Positions 42,038 to 50,677 of a stretch of DNA of 64,000 bases are shown here, in pieces. The stretch is taken from assembly GCF_937960835.1 (NCBI RefSeq), contig NZ_CALGPC010000002.1, positions 186,001-250,000 on the forward strand, given 5' to 3'. The translations under genes were made by a program, and so were the position numbers. A model generated the notes under the pieces. The model saw nothing but the letters and a program-made list of their open reading frames with translations. It was not told where the DNA came from and searched no databases. Position 1 is the first letter of the stretch, and every line of letters starts with the position of its first letter. The stretch comes from an uncultured Ferrovibrio sp. GTDB lineage: Bacteria > Pseudomonadota > Alphaproteobacteria > Ferrovibrionales > Ferrovibrionaceae.

Positions 42038-42640
42038 TCAGCTCGCGGCGGAGTAGCTGGCGCCCGTGCGGCCGAAACCGCCCCGCGCAACGCTGGTCGG
42101 CGTCGCCTTCGGGGCATCGGGGAAACGCGTACCGCTAAGCTGGCCCAGCGGACGGTTGCCGGTATAGGCCATGTTGTTGGGATCGCGATACAGCGGCTGC
42201 GCGCCCCAGGGCGAGGGGCCGCCGAGCGAGCGGCCCAGCATGTAGCCCATCAGCAGCGGCATGAAGACGCCGCCGGAAGAGCGCGCTTGCTGTTCTTGTG
42301 CCGGCTGATTGGGATCGCCGGCCGGCTGAGCGGCCGAGAAGGCGTCGTTGCCAGCCAGGATACGGTCCGGCGTACCGCAATTGCCCTCGCCAAAGGCATC
42401 CTCGCATTCCCTCAGGCTGGCGAAGCGCGGGGCGGTCTGCACATGGGCGGCGCGGGCATCGGCCAGGGCCATGCGGCAGGCGTCGGGATCGGGCCGGCTG
42501 GAGCATTCGGCCTGATCGCGGAGCACGTCATGGCCCGCTAAGGGATCCTGCTGTTCACAGCCGGCCAAGCCGATCAGGCCGACCGTACCGAGCAGTGCGA
42601 GGCGAATTGTACGAGGTCTGCGGCGAGATTTCTTGTGCAT
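42038..42640 (-). CDS. DUF1190 (YgiB/YjfM-like) lipoprotein
   Basis: This 200-residue protein begins with an Arg/Lys-rich signal and lipobox LIGLAGC. The mature part has the conserved Cys-containing segments of DUF1190 (AECSSRPDPDACRMALADAR, RECEDAFGEGNCGTPD) and a Gly/Ser-rich tail. It starts the three-gene operon with the ATP-grasp and DUF350 genes, matching the E. coli ygiBC and yjfLMC arrangement. ATG 42640 gives a normal signal peptide. Confidence 0.82.
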   Translation of the reverse strand: MHKKSRRRPRTIRLALLGTVGLIGLAGCEQQDPLAGHDVLRDQAECSSRPDPDACRMALADARAAHVQTAPRFASLRECEDAFGEGNCGTPDRILAGNDAFSAAQPAGDPNQPAQEQQARSSGGVFMPLLMGYMLGRSLGGPSPWGAQPLYRDPNNMAYTGNRPLGQLSGTRFPDAPKATPTSVARGGFGRTGASYSAAS

Positions 42641-42795
42641 GCCGGCAACATAATGCCGCCTTGGGCGATGGGGAAGAGGCTGGGGCCGCCCCGCTGCATA
42701 CAAACTTCCCTAAATCTTTGACTCATAGATAAGAATCGGGCCAATCCGATGAAAATCGTTTGACCCGGCGACTCGGATGTGATTCGATTCGTTCC

Positions 42796-43107
42796 ATGAG
42801 TGCTCTTCACGAAATTCGTCGTCATTCGCTTGCCGCGGTCGTTCCGGTGATCTGTTTCGCTGCGATCGCCTATTTCTGTTATCACGCCGTCGAAGGTGAG
42901 CATGGGATCAATGCCTATACCCGATTGACCTTGCAGATCCAGGAAACCGAAGCCGCCCTGGCCGAGGTGACGGCGGAGCGTCAGACCCTGGAGCGCCGGG
43001 TGAACCTTTTGCGGGCCGACCGGTTGGATGCCGACATGCTGGAAGAGCAATCCCGCCGAGTCCTGGGGATGGTGAAGGACCGCGATTTAGTAATTCTCGG
43101 ACGCTGA
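42796..43107 (+). CDS. ftsB: septum formation initiator FtsB/DivIC
   Basis: This 103-residue bitopic protein has a membrane helix at about 11-30 (HSLAAVVPVICFAAIAYFCY) followed by a coiled coil (LTLQIQETEAALAEVTAERQ) and the short conserved C-terminal region DMLEEQSRRVLGMVKDRD. It links division proteins FtsL and FtsQ. Position between eno and pdhA is typical for alphaproteobacteria. ATG 42796 is chosen over an upstream frame start. Confidence 0.88.
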   Translation: MSALHEIRRHSLAAVVPVICFAAIAYFCYHAVEGEHGINAYTRLTLQIQETEAALAEVTAERQTLERRVNLLRADRLDADMLEEQSRRVLGMVKDRDLVILGR

Positions 43108-43138
43108 TCCGAGGGTGGCGCGAAAGGGAATTACACGA

Positions 43139-43159
43139 ATTAACCGAAATCAGGTTAAT
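43139..43159. promoter_or_regulatory. inverted repeat upstream of pdhA
   Basis: ATTAACC (43139-43145) and GGTTAAT (43153-43159) form a perfect inverted repeat with a 7-base spacer, about 95 bases before the pdhA ATG. It is a candidate operator for the pyruvate dehydrogenase operon; the regulator is not identified. Confidence 0.4.
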
Positions 43160-43252
43160 CCCGGAGAAATCCTTGTTTTAACTTAACTTGGGCGCCATCT
43201 TCCCCTCCGGCCAGCGATCTGGGCCAAGGTTTCGAGCGATCAGGAGGAAACG

Positions 43253-44269
43253 ATGGCGAAAGCGGGAAAAACCGCTGAGGCAGGCGGCAAGAAGGCGGGC
43301 AAATTGCCCCCGGCAGATGAACTGCTCCGCTATTACCGAGATATGCTCCTGATCCGCCGCTTCGAGGAGAAGGCAGGCCAGCTTTACGGCATGGGCCTGA
43401 TCGGCGGCTTCTGCCACCTCTATATCGGCCAGGAAGCGGTGGTCGTCGGCCTGCAGGCCTGCGCCAAGCAGGGCGATGCCGTCATCACCGCCTATCGCGA
43501 CCACGGCCATATGCTGGCCACCGGCATGGACCCGAAAGGCGTCATGGCGGAGCTGACCGGCCGCATCGGCGGCTATTCGAAGGGCAAGGGCGGCTCGATG
43601 CACATGTTCAGCCGCGAGAAGCATTTCTATGGCGGCCATGGCATCGTCGGCGCGCAGGTGCCGATAGGCACGGGCCTCGCCTTCGCCCAGAAGTACAACA
43701 AGACCGACAACGTCACCTTCTGTTATTTCGGCGACGGCGCGGCCAATCAGGGCCAAGTCTACGAAAGCTTCAACATGGCCGAGCTGTGGAAGCTGCCGGT
43801 CATCTACGTAATCGAGAACAATCAATACGCCATGGGCACCGCAGTGACGCGCGCCTCGGCCCAGCCGGCTCTGTACAGGCGCGGCGAAAGCTTCGGCATC
43901 CAGGGGCGGCAGGTCGATGGCATGAACGTGCTGGCGGTGAAGGAAGCAGGCGAGGAGGCGGTGGACTGGTGCCGCTCTGGCAAGGGCCCGATCATCCTTG
44001 AAGTGATGACCTATCGCTATCGCGGCCATTCGATGTCCGATCCGGCGAAGTACCGCAGCAAGGAAGAGGTCACCAAGATGCGCGCCGAACACGATCCGAT
44101 CGATCAGGTGCGCGCCCTGCTGCTGAACAACAAGCTGGCCGATGAAGATGCGTTGAAGGCGATCGATAAGGAAGTGAAGGATATCGTGCAGGAAGCCGCG
44201 GACTTCTCGCAGCAAAGCCCCGAACCCGATCCGTCGGAATTGTGGACCGACGTCTACGTCGAAGCATAA
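43253..44269 (+). CDS. pdhA: pyruvate dehydrogenase E1 component, alpha subunit
   Basis: This 338-residue subunit binds thiamine diphosphate with PdhB and decarboxylates pyruvate. It shows RRFEEKAGQLYGMGLIGGFC, YRDHGHMLATGMDP, the TPP motif YFGDGAANQGQVYESFNMA with a later ENNQYAMGT, and YRYRGHSMSDPAKYRSKEE, the phosphorylation-loop region. It begins the pdhABC-SDR-lpd operon, preceded by a clear AGGAGGAAACG ribosome-binding site. Confidence 0.97.
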   Translation: MAKAGKTAEAGGKKAGKLPPADELLRYYRDMLLIRRFEEKAGQLYGMGLIGGFCHLYIGQEAVVVGLQACAKQGDAVITAYRDHGHMLATGMDPKGVMAELTGRIGGYSKGKGGSMHMFSREKHFYGGHGIVGAQVPIGTGLAFAQKYNKTDNVTFCYFGDGAANQGQVYESFNMAELWKLPVIYVIENNQYAMGTAVTRASAQPALYRRGESFGIQGRQVDGMNVLAVKEAGEEAVDWCRSGKGPIILEVMTYRYRGHSMSDPAKYRSKEEVTKMRAEHDPIDQVRALLLNNKLADEDALKAIDKEVKDIVQEAADFSQQSPEPDPSELWTDVYVEA

Positions 44270-44289
44270 GCGGGTAGGGAGGAACAATC

Positions 44290-45696
44290 ATGGCAATCGA
44301 GATCCTGATGCCCGCGCTGTCGCCGACGATGACCGAGGGCAAGCTGGCCAAGTGGCACAAGAAGGAAGGCGACGAGATCAAGGCGGGCGACATCATCGCC
44401 GAGATCGAAACCGACAAGGCGACGATGGAATTCGAAGCCGTCGACGAAGGCATCCTCGACAAGATCCTGGTGCCCGAGGGCACCGAGAATGTCGCCGTGA
44501 ATGCGCCGATTGCGGTGCTGCGCGGCGAAGACGAGAAGCCGGGCGCGGCACCGGCCAAGGCGAAGGCCGAACCGGAAGCGAAAGCCGCGCCGCAGGCGCC
44601 GGCCAGCGACAACAAGCCCGCCGAGGCGACCAAGCCCGGAGAGTCCGCCGTCACTGCGGCGCCGTCGCCGCAGCCGAAGATCGCCGCCGATCCGGAGATT
44701 CCGGAAGGCACGCAGTTCGTCACCATGACGGTGCGCGAAGCGATCCGCGAAGGCATGGCGGAAGAGATGCGCCGCGACAAAAACGTCTTCCTCATGGGCG
44801 AGGAGGTCGGCCAGTATCAGGGCGCCTATAAGGTCAGCCAGGGCCTGCTGGACGAGTTCGGCGCCGAACGCGTGATCGACACGCCGATCACTGAACAGGG
44901 CTTCGCGGGCCTTGGCGTCGGCGCGGCCTTTGGTGGCCTGCGTCCGATCGTAGAATTCATGACCTTCAACTTCGCGATGCAGGCGATCGACCAGATTGTC
45001 AATTCAGCGGCCAAGACGCTGTATATGTCAGGCGGCCAGATGGGCTGCCCCATCGTGTTCCGCGGCCCGAACGGCGCCGCTGCGCGGGTCGCCGCGCAGC
45101 ATAGCCAGGATTACGCCGCCTGGTATTCGCATATTCCGGGCCTGAAGGTGGTCGCCCCCTATAGCGCGGCCGATGCGAAGGGCCTGATCAAGGCGGCGAT
45201 CAGGGATCCGAACCCGGTCGTCTTCCTGGAAAACGAAATCCTCTATGGCCGCAGCTTCGACGTGCCGAAGCTGGACGACTACATCGTTCCCATCGGCAAG
45301 GCGCGCATCGCGCGTCCGGGCAAGGACGTCACCCTGGTCGGCTATTCGATTTCGGTGGGCCATGCCCTGGCAGCGGCGGAAAAGCTCGCGGCCGAAGGTA
45401 TCGATGCCGAAGTGATCGATCTGCGCACCATCCGCCCGATGGACAAGGAAACCATCGTGCAGTCGGTGATGAAGACCAACCGGCTGGTGACGGTGGAAGA
45501 GGGCTTCCCGCAATCGGGTGTCGGCGCCGAGATCGCCGCCTCGATCATGGAGCTTGCTTTCGACTATCTCGACGCGCCCGTGACCCGCGTGACCGGCAAG
45601 GATGTGCCGATGCCTTACGCGGCCAATCTGGAAAAGCTGGCGCTGCCGAGCGTGGATGAGATCGTCCAGGCGGCGAAAGCCGTGTGCTACCGCTAG
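44290..45696 (+). CDS. pdhB: pyruvate dehydrogenase E1 component, beta subunit, with N-terminal lipoyl domain
   Basis: This 468-residue protein fuses a lipoyl domain (about 1-80, lipoyl Lys in EIETDKATMEFE) through an Ala/Pro-rich linker to the E1-beta catalytic domain (about 140-468). Conserved segments there are MGEEVGQYQGAYKVSQGLLD, DTPITEQGFAGLGVGAAF, and the C-terminal EEGFPQSGVGAEIAASIME. The fusion is typical of alphaproteobacteria. The lipoyl-coding DNA at 44368-44457 differs at only one base from the matching part of pdhC. Confidence 0.97.
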   Translation: MAIEILMPALSPTMTEGKLAKWHKKEGDEIKAGDIIAEIETDKATMEFEAVDEGILDKILVPEGTENVAVNAPIAVLRGEDEKPGAAPAKAKAEPEAKAAPQAPASDNKPAEATKPGESAVTAAPSPQPKIAADPEIPEGTQFVTMTVREAIREGMAEEMRRDKNVFLMGEEVGQYQGAYKVSQGLLDEFGAERVIDTPITEQGFAGLGVGAAFGGLRPIVEFMTFNFAMQAIDQIVNSAAKTLYMSGGQMGCPIVFRGPNGAAARVAAQHSQDYAAWYSHIPGLKVVAPYSAADAKGLIKAAIRDPNPVVFLENEILYGRSFDVPKLDDYIVPIGKARIARPGKDVTLVGYSISVGHALAAAEKLAAEGIDAEVIDLRTIRPMDKETIVQSVMKTNRLVTVEEGFPQSGVGAEIAASIMELAFDYLDAPVTRVTGKDVPMPYAANLEKLALPSVDEIVQAAKAVCYR

Positions 45697-45709
45697 GGAG
45701 GGCTGACGG

Positions 45710-46993
45710 ATGCCAATCGAAATCCTGATGCCGGCCCTTTCGCCGACCATGTCGGAAGGCAAGCTGGCGAAGTGGCACAAGAAAGAGGGCGACGAGATCA
45801 AGGCGGGCGACATCATCGCCGAGATCGAGACCGACAAGGCGACGATGGAATTCGAAGCCGTCGACGAGGGCAAGCTGGGCAAGATCCTGGTCGCCGAAGG
45901 CACCGAGGGTGTGGCGGTGAACACGCCGATTGCTGTGCTGCTGGAGGAAGGCGAGTCCGCCGCCGACATCAAGGCTGGCAGCGCGCAGCCCGCGGCGAAG
46001 CCTGAAGCTAAGGCAGAACCTGCGCCGAAAGCGGAAGCCAAGCCTGAAGCGAAGCCTGCTGCACCGGCCGCTGCTGTATTGGCACCGAGGCAGGATGGCG
46101 AACGCATTTTTGCCTCGCCTTTGGCGCGCCGTCTGGCGCAGCAGGCGGGCATCGATCTGAAAACGGTGAAGGGCAGCGGCCCGCATGGCCGCATCGTCAA
46201 GGCGGATATCGAAGCGGCACCGAAGGGCACGGCGGCGACGGCGAAGCCCGGTGCTGCAGCTGCGCCCGTGGCAAGCGGCCCCGGCGCGCGTCAGCTCGCC
46301 GATCTGCTCAAGATGCCCTATCGCCTGGAGCCGCTGTCGAGCATGCGCAAGACGATCGCGCGGCGGCTTACCGAAGCCAAGCAGACGGTGCCGCATTTCT
46401 ATCTCACCATCGACACCGAGATCGACGAACTGCTGGCCTTCCGCAAGCGGCTGAACGAGAAGTCCGAGACCAAGATCAGCGTCAACGATTTCGTCATCCG
46501 CGCCGTTGCCCTGGCGCTGAAGAAGGTGCCCGCGGCGAATGCCTCTTATGATGAGAGCGGCCTGCTGTTCTACGAGCATGCCGATATTTCGGTTGCGGTG
46601 GCGACGCCGAACGGCCTGATCACGCCGATCGTGAAGCAGGCTGAGACGAAGGGCCTGACGCAAATCGCGGCCGAGATGAAGGATCTCGCCGCGCGTGCCC
46701 GCGAGGGCAAGCTGAAGCCCGAGGAATATCAGGGCGGCACCTTCTCGATCTCCAATCTCGGCATGTTCGGCATCAAGCAGTTCGAGGCGGTGATCAATCC
46801 GCCGCAGGGCTGCATCCTTGCCATCGGCATGGGCGAACAGCGCCCGGTGGTGAAGAACGGCCAGATCGTTCCGGCCACGGTGATGACCTGCACCCTGTCG
46901 GTCGATCACCGCGTTGTGGACGGTGCCGTGGGTGCGGAGTTCCTGCAGGCCTTCAAGGGGTTCATCGACGACCCGCTGACCATGCTGCTGTGA
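45710..46993 (+). CDS. pdhC: dihydrolipoamide acetyltransferase (E2) of pyruvate dehydrogenase
   Basis: This 427-residue core subunit transfers acetyl groups to CoA. It has one lipoyl domain (about 1-80, Lys in EIETDKATMEFE), an Ala/Lys/Pro linker, a peripheral-subunit-binding domain (ASPLARRLAQQAGIDLKTVK, about 140-175), and the catalytic domain ending TLSVDHRVVDGAVGAEFLQA, with active-site His and Asp. It lies 13 bases after the pdhB stop. Confidence 0.97.
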   Translation: MPIEILMPALSPTMSEGKLAKWHKKEGDEIKAGDIIAEIETDKATMEFEAVDEGKLGKILVAEGTEGVAVNTPIAVLLEEGESAADIKAGSAQPAAKPEAKAEPAPKAEAKPEAKPAAPAAAVLAPRQDGERIFASPLARRLAQQAGIDLKTVKGSGPHGRIVKADIEAAPKGTAATAKPGAAAAPVASGPGARQLADLLKMPYRLEPLSSMRKTIARRLTEAKQTVPHFYLTIDTEIDELLAFRKRLNEKSETKISVNDFVIRAVALALKKVPAANASYDESGLLFYEHADISVAVATPNGLITPIVKQAETKGLTQIAAEMKDLAARAREGKLKPEEYQGGTFSISNLGMFGIKQFEAVINPPQGCILAIGMGEQRPVVKNGQIVPATVMTCTLSVDHRVVDGAVGAEFLQAFKGFIDDPLTMLL

Positions 46994-47002
46994 GGGCGCG
47001 AC

Positions 47003-47707
47003 ATGGCTGAAGCGAAAGTCGCGATTGTCACCGGCGCCGGCAAGGGCATGGGGGCTGCGGTGCTGAAGAAGCTCGCAGCCGATGGATACAAGGTGGCGGC
47101 AATGTCGCCGTCAGGGGCCGCGAAGACTCTGGCGGAAAGCCTCGGCGGCGTCGGCCTTGCTGGCTCGAATGCCAAGGCGGAAGATCTCAAAGCGCTGGTC
47201 GATCTGACGCTGGATAAATACGGCCGCATCGATGCGGTGGTGAACAATACCGGCCATCCGCCCAAGGGCGCGCTGCAGGACCTGGACGATGCCGCCTGGC
47301 TGACCGGTTTCGAGCTGGTGCATCTCGCGGTCGTCCGCATGGTGCGGCTGGTGACGCCGGTGATGCTGAAGCAGGGCGGTGGCGCCTTCGTCAATCTGCT
47401 CACCTACGCCACTTTCGAGCCTGAGGCGGATTTCCCGATCTCGGGTCCGGTGCGCGCTGCGGTCGCCAGCTTTTCGAAGGTCTATGCCGATCAGTATGCC
47501 GCCCAGGGTATCCGCATGAACAATGTGCTGCCGGGCTTCATCGACAGCCTGCCCTCGAAGCCCGAGCGCGTCGCCCGCATCCCGATGAAGCGCTACGGCA
47601 CCGTGCGCGAGATCGCCGATACGGTGGCCTTCCTGCTGTCGGAGCAGGCCAGTTACATCACCGGCCAGAATATTCGCGTCGACGGCGGCATTACCCGCTC
47701 AGTCTGA
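47003..47707 (+). CDS. atypical short-chain dehydrogenase/reductase in pdh operon
   Basis: This 234-residue SDR-fold protein keeps the nucleotide-binding motif VTGAGKGMGAAVLKKLA and a C-terminal ITGQNIRVDGGI. NNAG is changed to NNTG, and the catalytic Ser/Tyr/Lys positions appear to be replaced: where YxxxK is expected the protein reads SGPVR, and the Ser region reads VNLLTYAT. It may bind NAD(P) without classical SDR chemistry. It lies 10 bases after pdhC and 10 before lpd, so it is cotranscribed; its role in the complex is unknown. Confidence 0.8.
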   Translation: MAEAKVAIVTGAGKGMGAAVLKKLAADGYKVAAMSPSGAAKTLAESLGGVGLAGSNAKAEDLKALVDLTLDKYGRIDAVVNNTGHPPKGALQDLDDAAWLTGFELVHLAVVRMVRLVTPVMLKQGGGAFVNLLTYATFEPEADFPISGPVRAAVASFSKVYADQYAAQGIRMNNVLPGFIDSLPSKPERVARIPMKRYGTVREIADTVAFLLSEQASYITGQNIRVDGGITRSV

Positions 47708-47717
47708 GGAGAGGCCC

Positions 47718-49124
47718 ATGGCTGATACCAGTTTCGATGTCATCGTCGTCGGCTCGGGCCCGGGCGGCTATACCACCGCCATCCGCGCAGCCCAGCTCGG
47801 GATGAAGACGGCCATCGTGGAGCGCGAGCATCTGGGCGGCATCTGCCTGAACTGGGGCTGCATCCCGACCAAGGCCTTGCTGCGCTCAGCCGAGATCTAC
47901 AGCAACATCAAACATTCCGAGGCTTTTGGTTTCACCGTCGAAGGCAAGGTAACGATCAACACCGCCAAGGTGGTCGAGCGGTCGCGCAAAGTCGCCGCGC
48001 AGCTTTCATCGGGCGTGAAGCACCTGATGAAGAAGAACAAGATCACGGTGTTCGACGGCCATGGCGCGCTCAATGGCCCGGGCAAGGTGAAAGTCACCAA
48101 GGACGGCAAGCCGGTCGCCGACCTGACGGCGAAGCACATCATCCTCGCCACCGGCGCTCGCGCGCGCGCGCTGCCGGGCCTGGAACCGGATGGCAAGCTC
48201 GTCTGGACCTACAAGGAAGCGATGGTGCCGCCGGCTCTGCCCAAGTCGCTGCTGGTCATCGGTTCCGGCGCCATCGGCATCGAATTCGCCAGCTTCTACC
48301 GCACGCTCGGCTGCGAAGTGACGGTGGTGGAAGTGCTCGATCGCATCCTGCCGGTGGAAGACGAAGAGATTTCGGCTTTCGCCCAAAAGGCCTTCGAGAA
48401 GCAGGGGATGAAGATCCATGTCGGCACGACGGTGACGGCGCTCAAGAAGGGCGCCGACACCGTCACTGCCACACTGAAGGACAAGGCCGGGAAGGAAAGC
48501 CAGCTTACGGTCGATCGCGTGATCCTGGCGGTTGGCATCGTTGGCAATGTCGAAAACATCGGCCTGGAAGGTACCAAGGTCAAAGTCGAGAAGTCCCATA
48601 TCGTGGTCGACGAATACAGCCGGACCCACGAGCCGGGCGTCTATGCCATCGGCGATCTGACCGGGCCGCCCTGGCTTGCGCATAAGGCCGGCCATGAAGG
48701 CGTGATCTGCGTGGAGAAGATCGCCGGGCTGAAGGATGTACATCCGCTGGATACATCCAACATCCCCGGTTGTACCTATTGCACGCCTCAGATCGCCAGC
48801 GTCGGCCTGACCGAGGCAGCCGCCAAGGCCAAGGGCTATGAGGTGAAGGTGGGCCGGTATCCCTTCATCGCCAACGGCAAGGCGATTGCCCTGGGCGAGC
48901 CGGAGGGCTTCGTGAAGACGGTCTTCGACGCCAAGACGGGCGAGCTGCTGGGTGCTCATATGATCGGCGCCGAAGTGACCGAGATGATCCAGGGCTTTGG
49001 CATTGCCAAGACCCTGGAAACCACGGAAGTCGAGTTGATGCATGCGGTTTTCCCGCACCCGACCTTGAGCGAAATGATGCATGAGTCGGTGCTGGATGCC
49101 TATGGCAGGGCCCTGAATTACTAG
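47718..49124 (+). CDS. lpd: dihydrolipoyl dehydrogenase (E3)
   Basis: This 468-residue flavoenzyme reoxidises lipoamide with NAD+. FAD binding is seen in VIVVGSGPGGYTTAIRAAQL, the redox disulfide in GGICLNWGCIPTKALL, NAD binding in LLVIGSGAIGIEFASFYRTL, and the dimer-interface catalytic His-Glu in HAVFPHPTLSEMMHESV. It is the last gene of the pdh operon. Confidence 0.97.
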   Translation: MADTSFDVIVVGSGPGGYTTAIRAAQLGMKTAIVEREHLGGICLNWGCIPTKALLRSAEIYSNIKHSEAFGFTVEGKVTINTAKVVERSRKVAAQLSSGVKHLMKKNKITVFDGHGALNGPGKVKVTKDGKPVADLTAKHIILATGARARALPGLEPDGKLVWTYKEAMVPPALPKSLLVIGSGAIGIEFASFYRTLGCEVTVVEVLDRILPVEDEEISAFAQKAFEKQGMKIHVGTTVTALKKGADTVTATLKDKAGKESQLTVDRVILAVGIVGNVENIGLEGTKVKVEKSHIVVDEYSRTHEPGVYAIGDLTGPPWLAHKAGHEGVICVEKIAGLKDVHPLDTSNIPGCTYCTPQIASVGLTEAAAKAKGYEVKVGRYPFIANGKAIALGEPEGFVKTVFDAKTGELLGAHMIGAEVTEMIQGFGIAKTLETTEVELMHAVFPHPTLSEMMHESVLDAYGRALNY

Positions 49125-49128
49125 TTTT

Positions 49129-49150
49129 CCGGCCGGGGCGGGCCGGTTTC
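49129..49150 (+). terminator. pdh operon terminator
   Basis: CCGGCC (49129-49134) and GGCCGG (49141-49146) form a perfect 6-base stem with a 6-base loop, followed by TTTC, five bases after the lpd stop. A TATAAA at about 49171 downstream could be the lipA promoter. Confidence 0.5.
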
Positions 49151-49219
49151 AGAAACGGGGGTTTCCTGTATAAAAGAGGGCGCTACCTCAGTCGTGAGGC
49201 AGGCCCAGAGGGTAAGATC

Positions 49220-50170
49220 GTGACCGTACAGCAACCGCAGCTCCGCCATCCAGAGAAGGCCCATAAGCCGGACACGCCGCTGCTTCGCAAGCCGGATTGG
49301 ATTCGTGCGAAAGCGCCGACCGCGCCGGAAGTGGCGGAGACGCGCAAGCTGATGCGCGACCTGAAGTTGAACACGGTCTGTGAGGAAGCGGCCTGCCCGA
49401 ATTTGGGCGAGTGCTGGAAGCAGCGTCACGCCACCTTCATGATCCTCGGCGCGGTCTGCACCCGCGCCTGCGCTTTCTGCAATGTCGCCACCGGTAAGCC
49501 GGGCAGCCTCGATCCACACGAGCCGCAGAATGTCGCCGATGCCGTCGGCAAGCTGGGGCTGCATCACGTGGTGATCACCTCGGTCGACCGCGACGACCTG
49601 CCCGATGGCGGCGCCAGCCAGTTCGTCCGCACCATCGAAGCGATCCGCGAGGCGTCGCCCAAGACCACGATTGAAGTGCTGACGCCGGATTTCCTGCGCA
49701 AGCCCGGTGCCATCGAAGCGGTGGTGAAGGCGAAGCCGGACGTGTTCAACCACAATCTGGAAACCGTGCCGCGCCTCTATCCGACGATCCGTCCGGGCGC
49801 GCGGTATTTCGCCTCGCTGCAACTGCTCGCCAGGGTGAAGGAAATCGATCCCTCGATGTTCACCAAGTCCGGCCTGATGGTGGGCTTAGGCGAGGACAAA
49901 ATCGAGCTGATGCAGGTCATGGACGATCTGCGCGCCGCCGATGTCGATTTCATCACGCTGGGCCAGTACCTGCAGCCGACCCGCAAGCACGCCCCGGTGG
50001 CGCGTTTCGTCGAGCCGGCCGAATTCGAGGCTTACAAGACACTGGCCTATGCCAAGGGCTTCCTGATGGTTGCGTCTTCGCCGCTGACGCGCTCGTCGCA
50101 TCACGCCGGCGATGATTTTGCCAAGCTGCGTGCTGCACGAGAGGCCAAGCTGGCGGCGGCTGGAGAATAG
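49220..50170 (+). CDS. lipA: lipoyl synthase
   Basis: This 316-residue radical SAM enzyme inserts sulfur into octanoyl groups to form lipoyl cofactors, needed by the dehydrogenase complex encoded upstream. Both cluster motifs are present: CEEAACPNLGECW (auxiliary cluster) and CTRACAFCNV (radical SAM cluster), and the C-terminal SSPLTRSSHHAGDDF supplies the RSSxHA serine. It starts at GTG 49220. Confidence 0.97.
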   Translation: MTVQQPQLRHPEKAHKPDTPLLRKPDWIRAKAPTAPEVAETRKLMRDLKLNTVCEEAACPNLGECWKQRHATFMILGAVCTRACAFCNVATGKPGSLDPHEPQNVADAVGKLGLHHVVITSVDRDDLPDGGASQFVRTIEAIREASPKTTIEVLTPDFLRKPGAIEAVVKAKPDVFNHNLETVPRLYPTIRPGARYFASLQLLARVKEIDPSMFTKSGLMVGLGEDKIELMQVMDDLRAADVDFITLGQYLQPTRKHAPVARFVEPAEFEAYKTLAYAKGFLMVASSPLTRSSHHAGDDFAKLRAAREAKLAAAGE

Positions 50171-50174
50171 CAGC

Positions 50175-50651
50175 GTGCCGACCCACGCAGAAAAGCGTGT
50201 CCTGCCATACCGGCCGGACCAGATGTTTGCTCTGGTCGCGGGTGTGGAACACTACCCCAAATTCTTGCCCTGGTGTCTGGGCGCCCGCATCCGCGAGCGC
50301 AGCGAGAAACTGATGGTGGCCGACCTGATTATCGGCTTCAAAATGTTTCGCGAGCGTTTCACCTCCCGGGTGACACTCGATCCGCAGGCCATGCGGATCG
50401 ATGTCGAATACGCCGAAGGGCCGTTCAAATATTTGAGGAATCACTGGAAGTTCCTGCCGCATCCGCAAGGCTGCGAAATCGATTTCTATGTCGACTTCGA
50501 ATTCAACTCGCGGCTTCTGCAAAAAACCATCGAGTTACTGTTCAATGAAGCGGTGCGCCGCATGGTCGCCGCATTTGAGACACGCGCTCGCCAGCTTTAC
50601 GGCGAGAATGGATTATCGTTACCGCCTGGTGCTACGATAACCGCTGCCTGA
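50175..50651 (+). CDS. COQ10/RatA-like START-domain protein (ubiquinone-binding)
   Basis: This 158-residue protein belongs to the COQ10/polyketide-cyclase START group: KRVLPYRPDQMFALVAGVEH, YPKFLPWCLGARIRER and ETRARQLYGENG. Members bind ubiquinone and support respiration, or act as RatA-like factors. GTG 50175 lies 4 bases after the lipA stop, so the two are cotranscribed; the longer frame starting inside lipA is rejected. Confidence 0.88.
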   Translation: MPTHAEKRVLPYRPDQMFALVAGVEHYPKFLPWCLGARIRERSEKLMVADLIIGFKMFRERFTSRVTLDPQAMRIDVEYAEGPFKYLRNHWKFLPHPQGCEIDFYVDFEFNSRLLQKTIELLFNEAVRRMVAAFETRARQLYGENGLSLPPGATITAA

Positions 50652-50677
50652 TCCGCAGCAAAAATGGAGGCCCGCCG

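Noticed and set aside
40877..42541. 554-codon open frame on + opposite the ATP-grasp and DUF1190 genes
   Set aside because: Spans two real genes on the other strand and has no recognisable domain.
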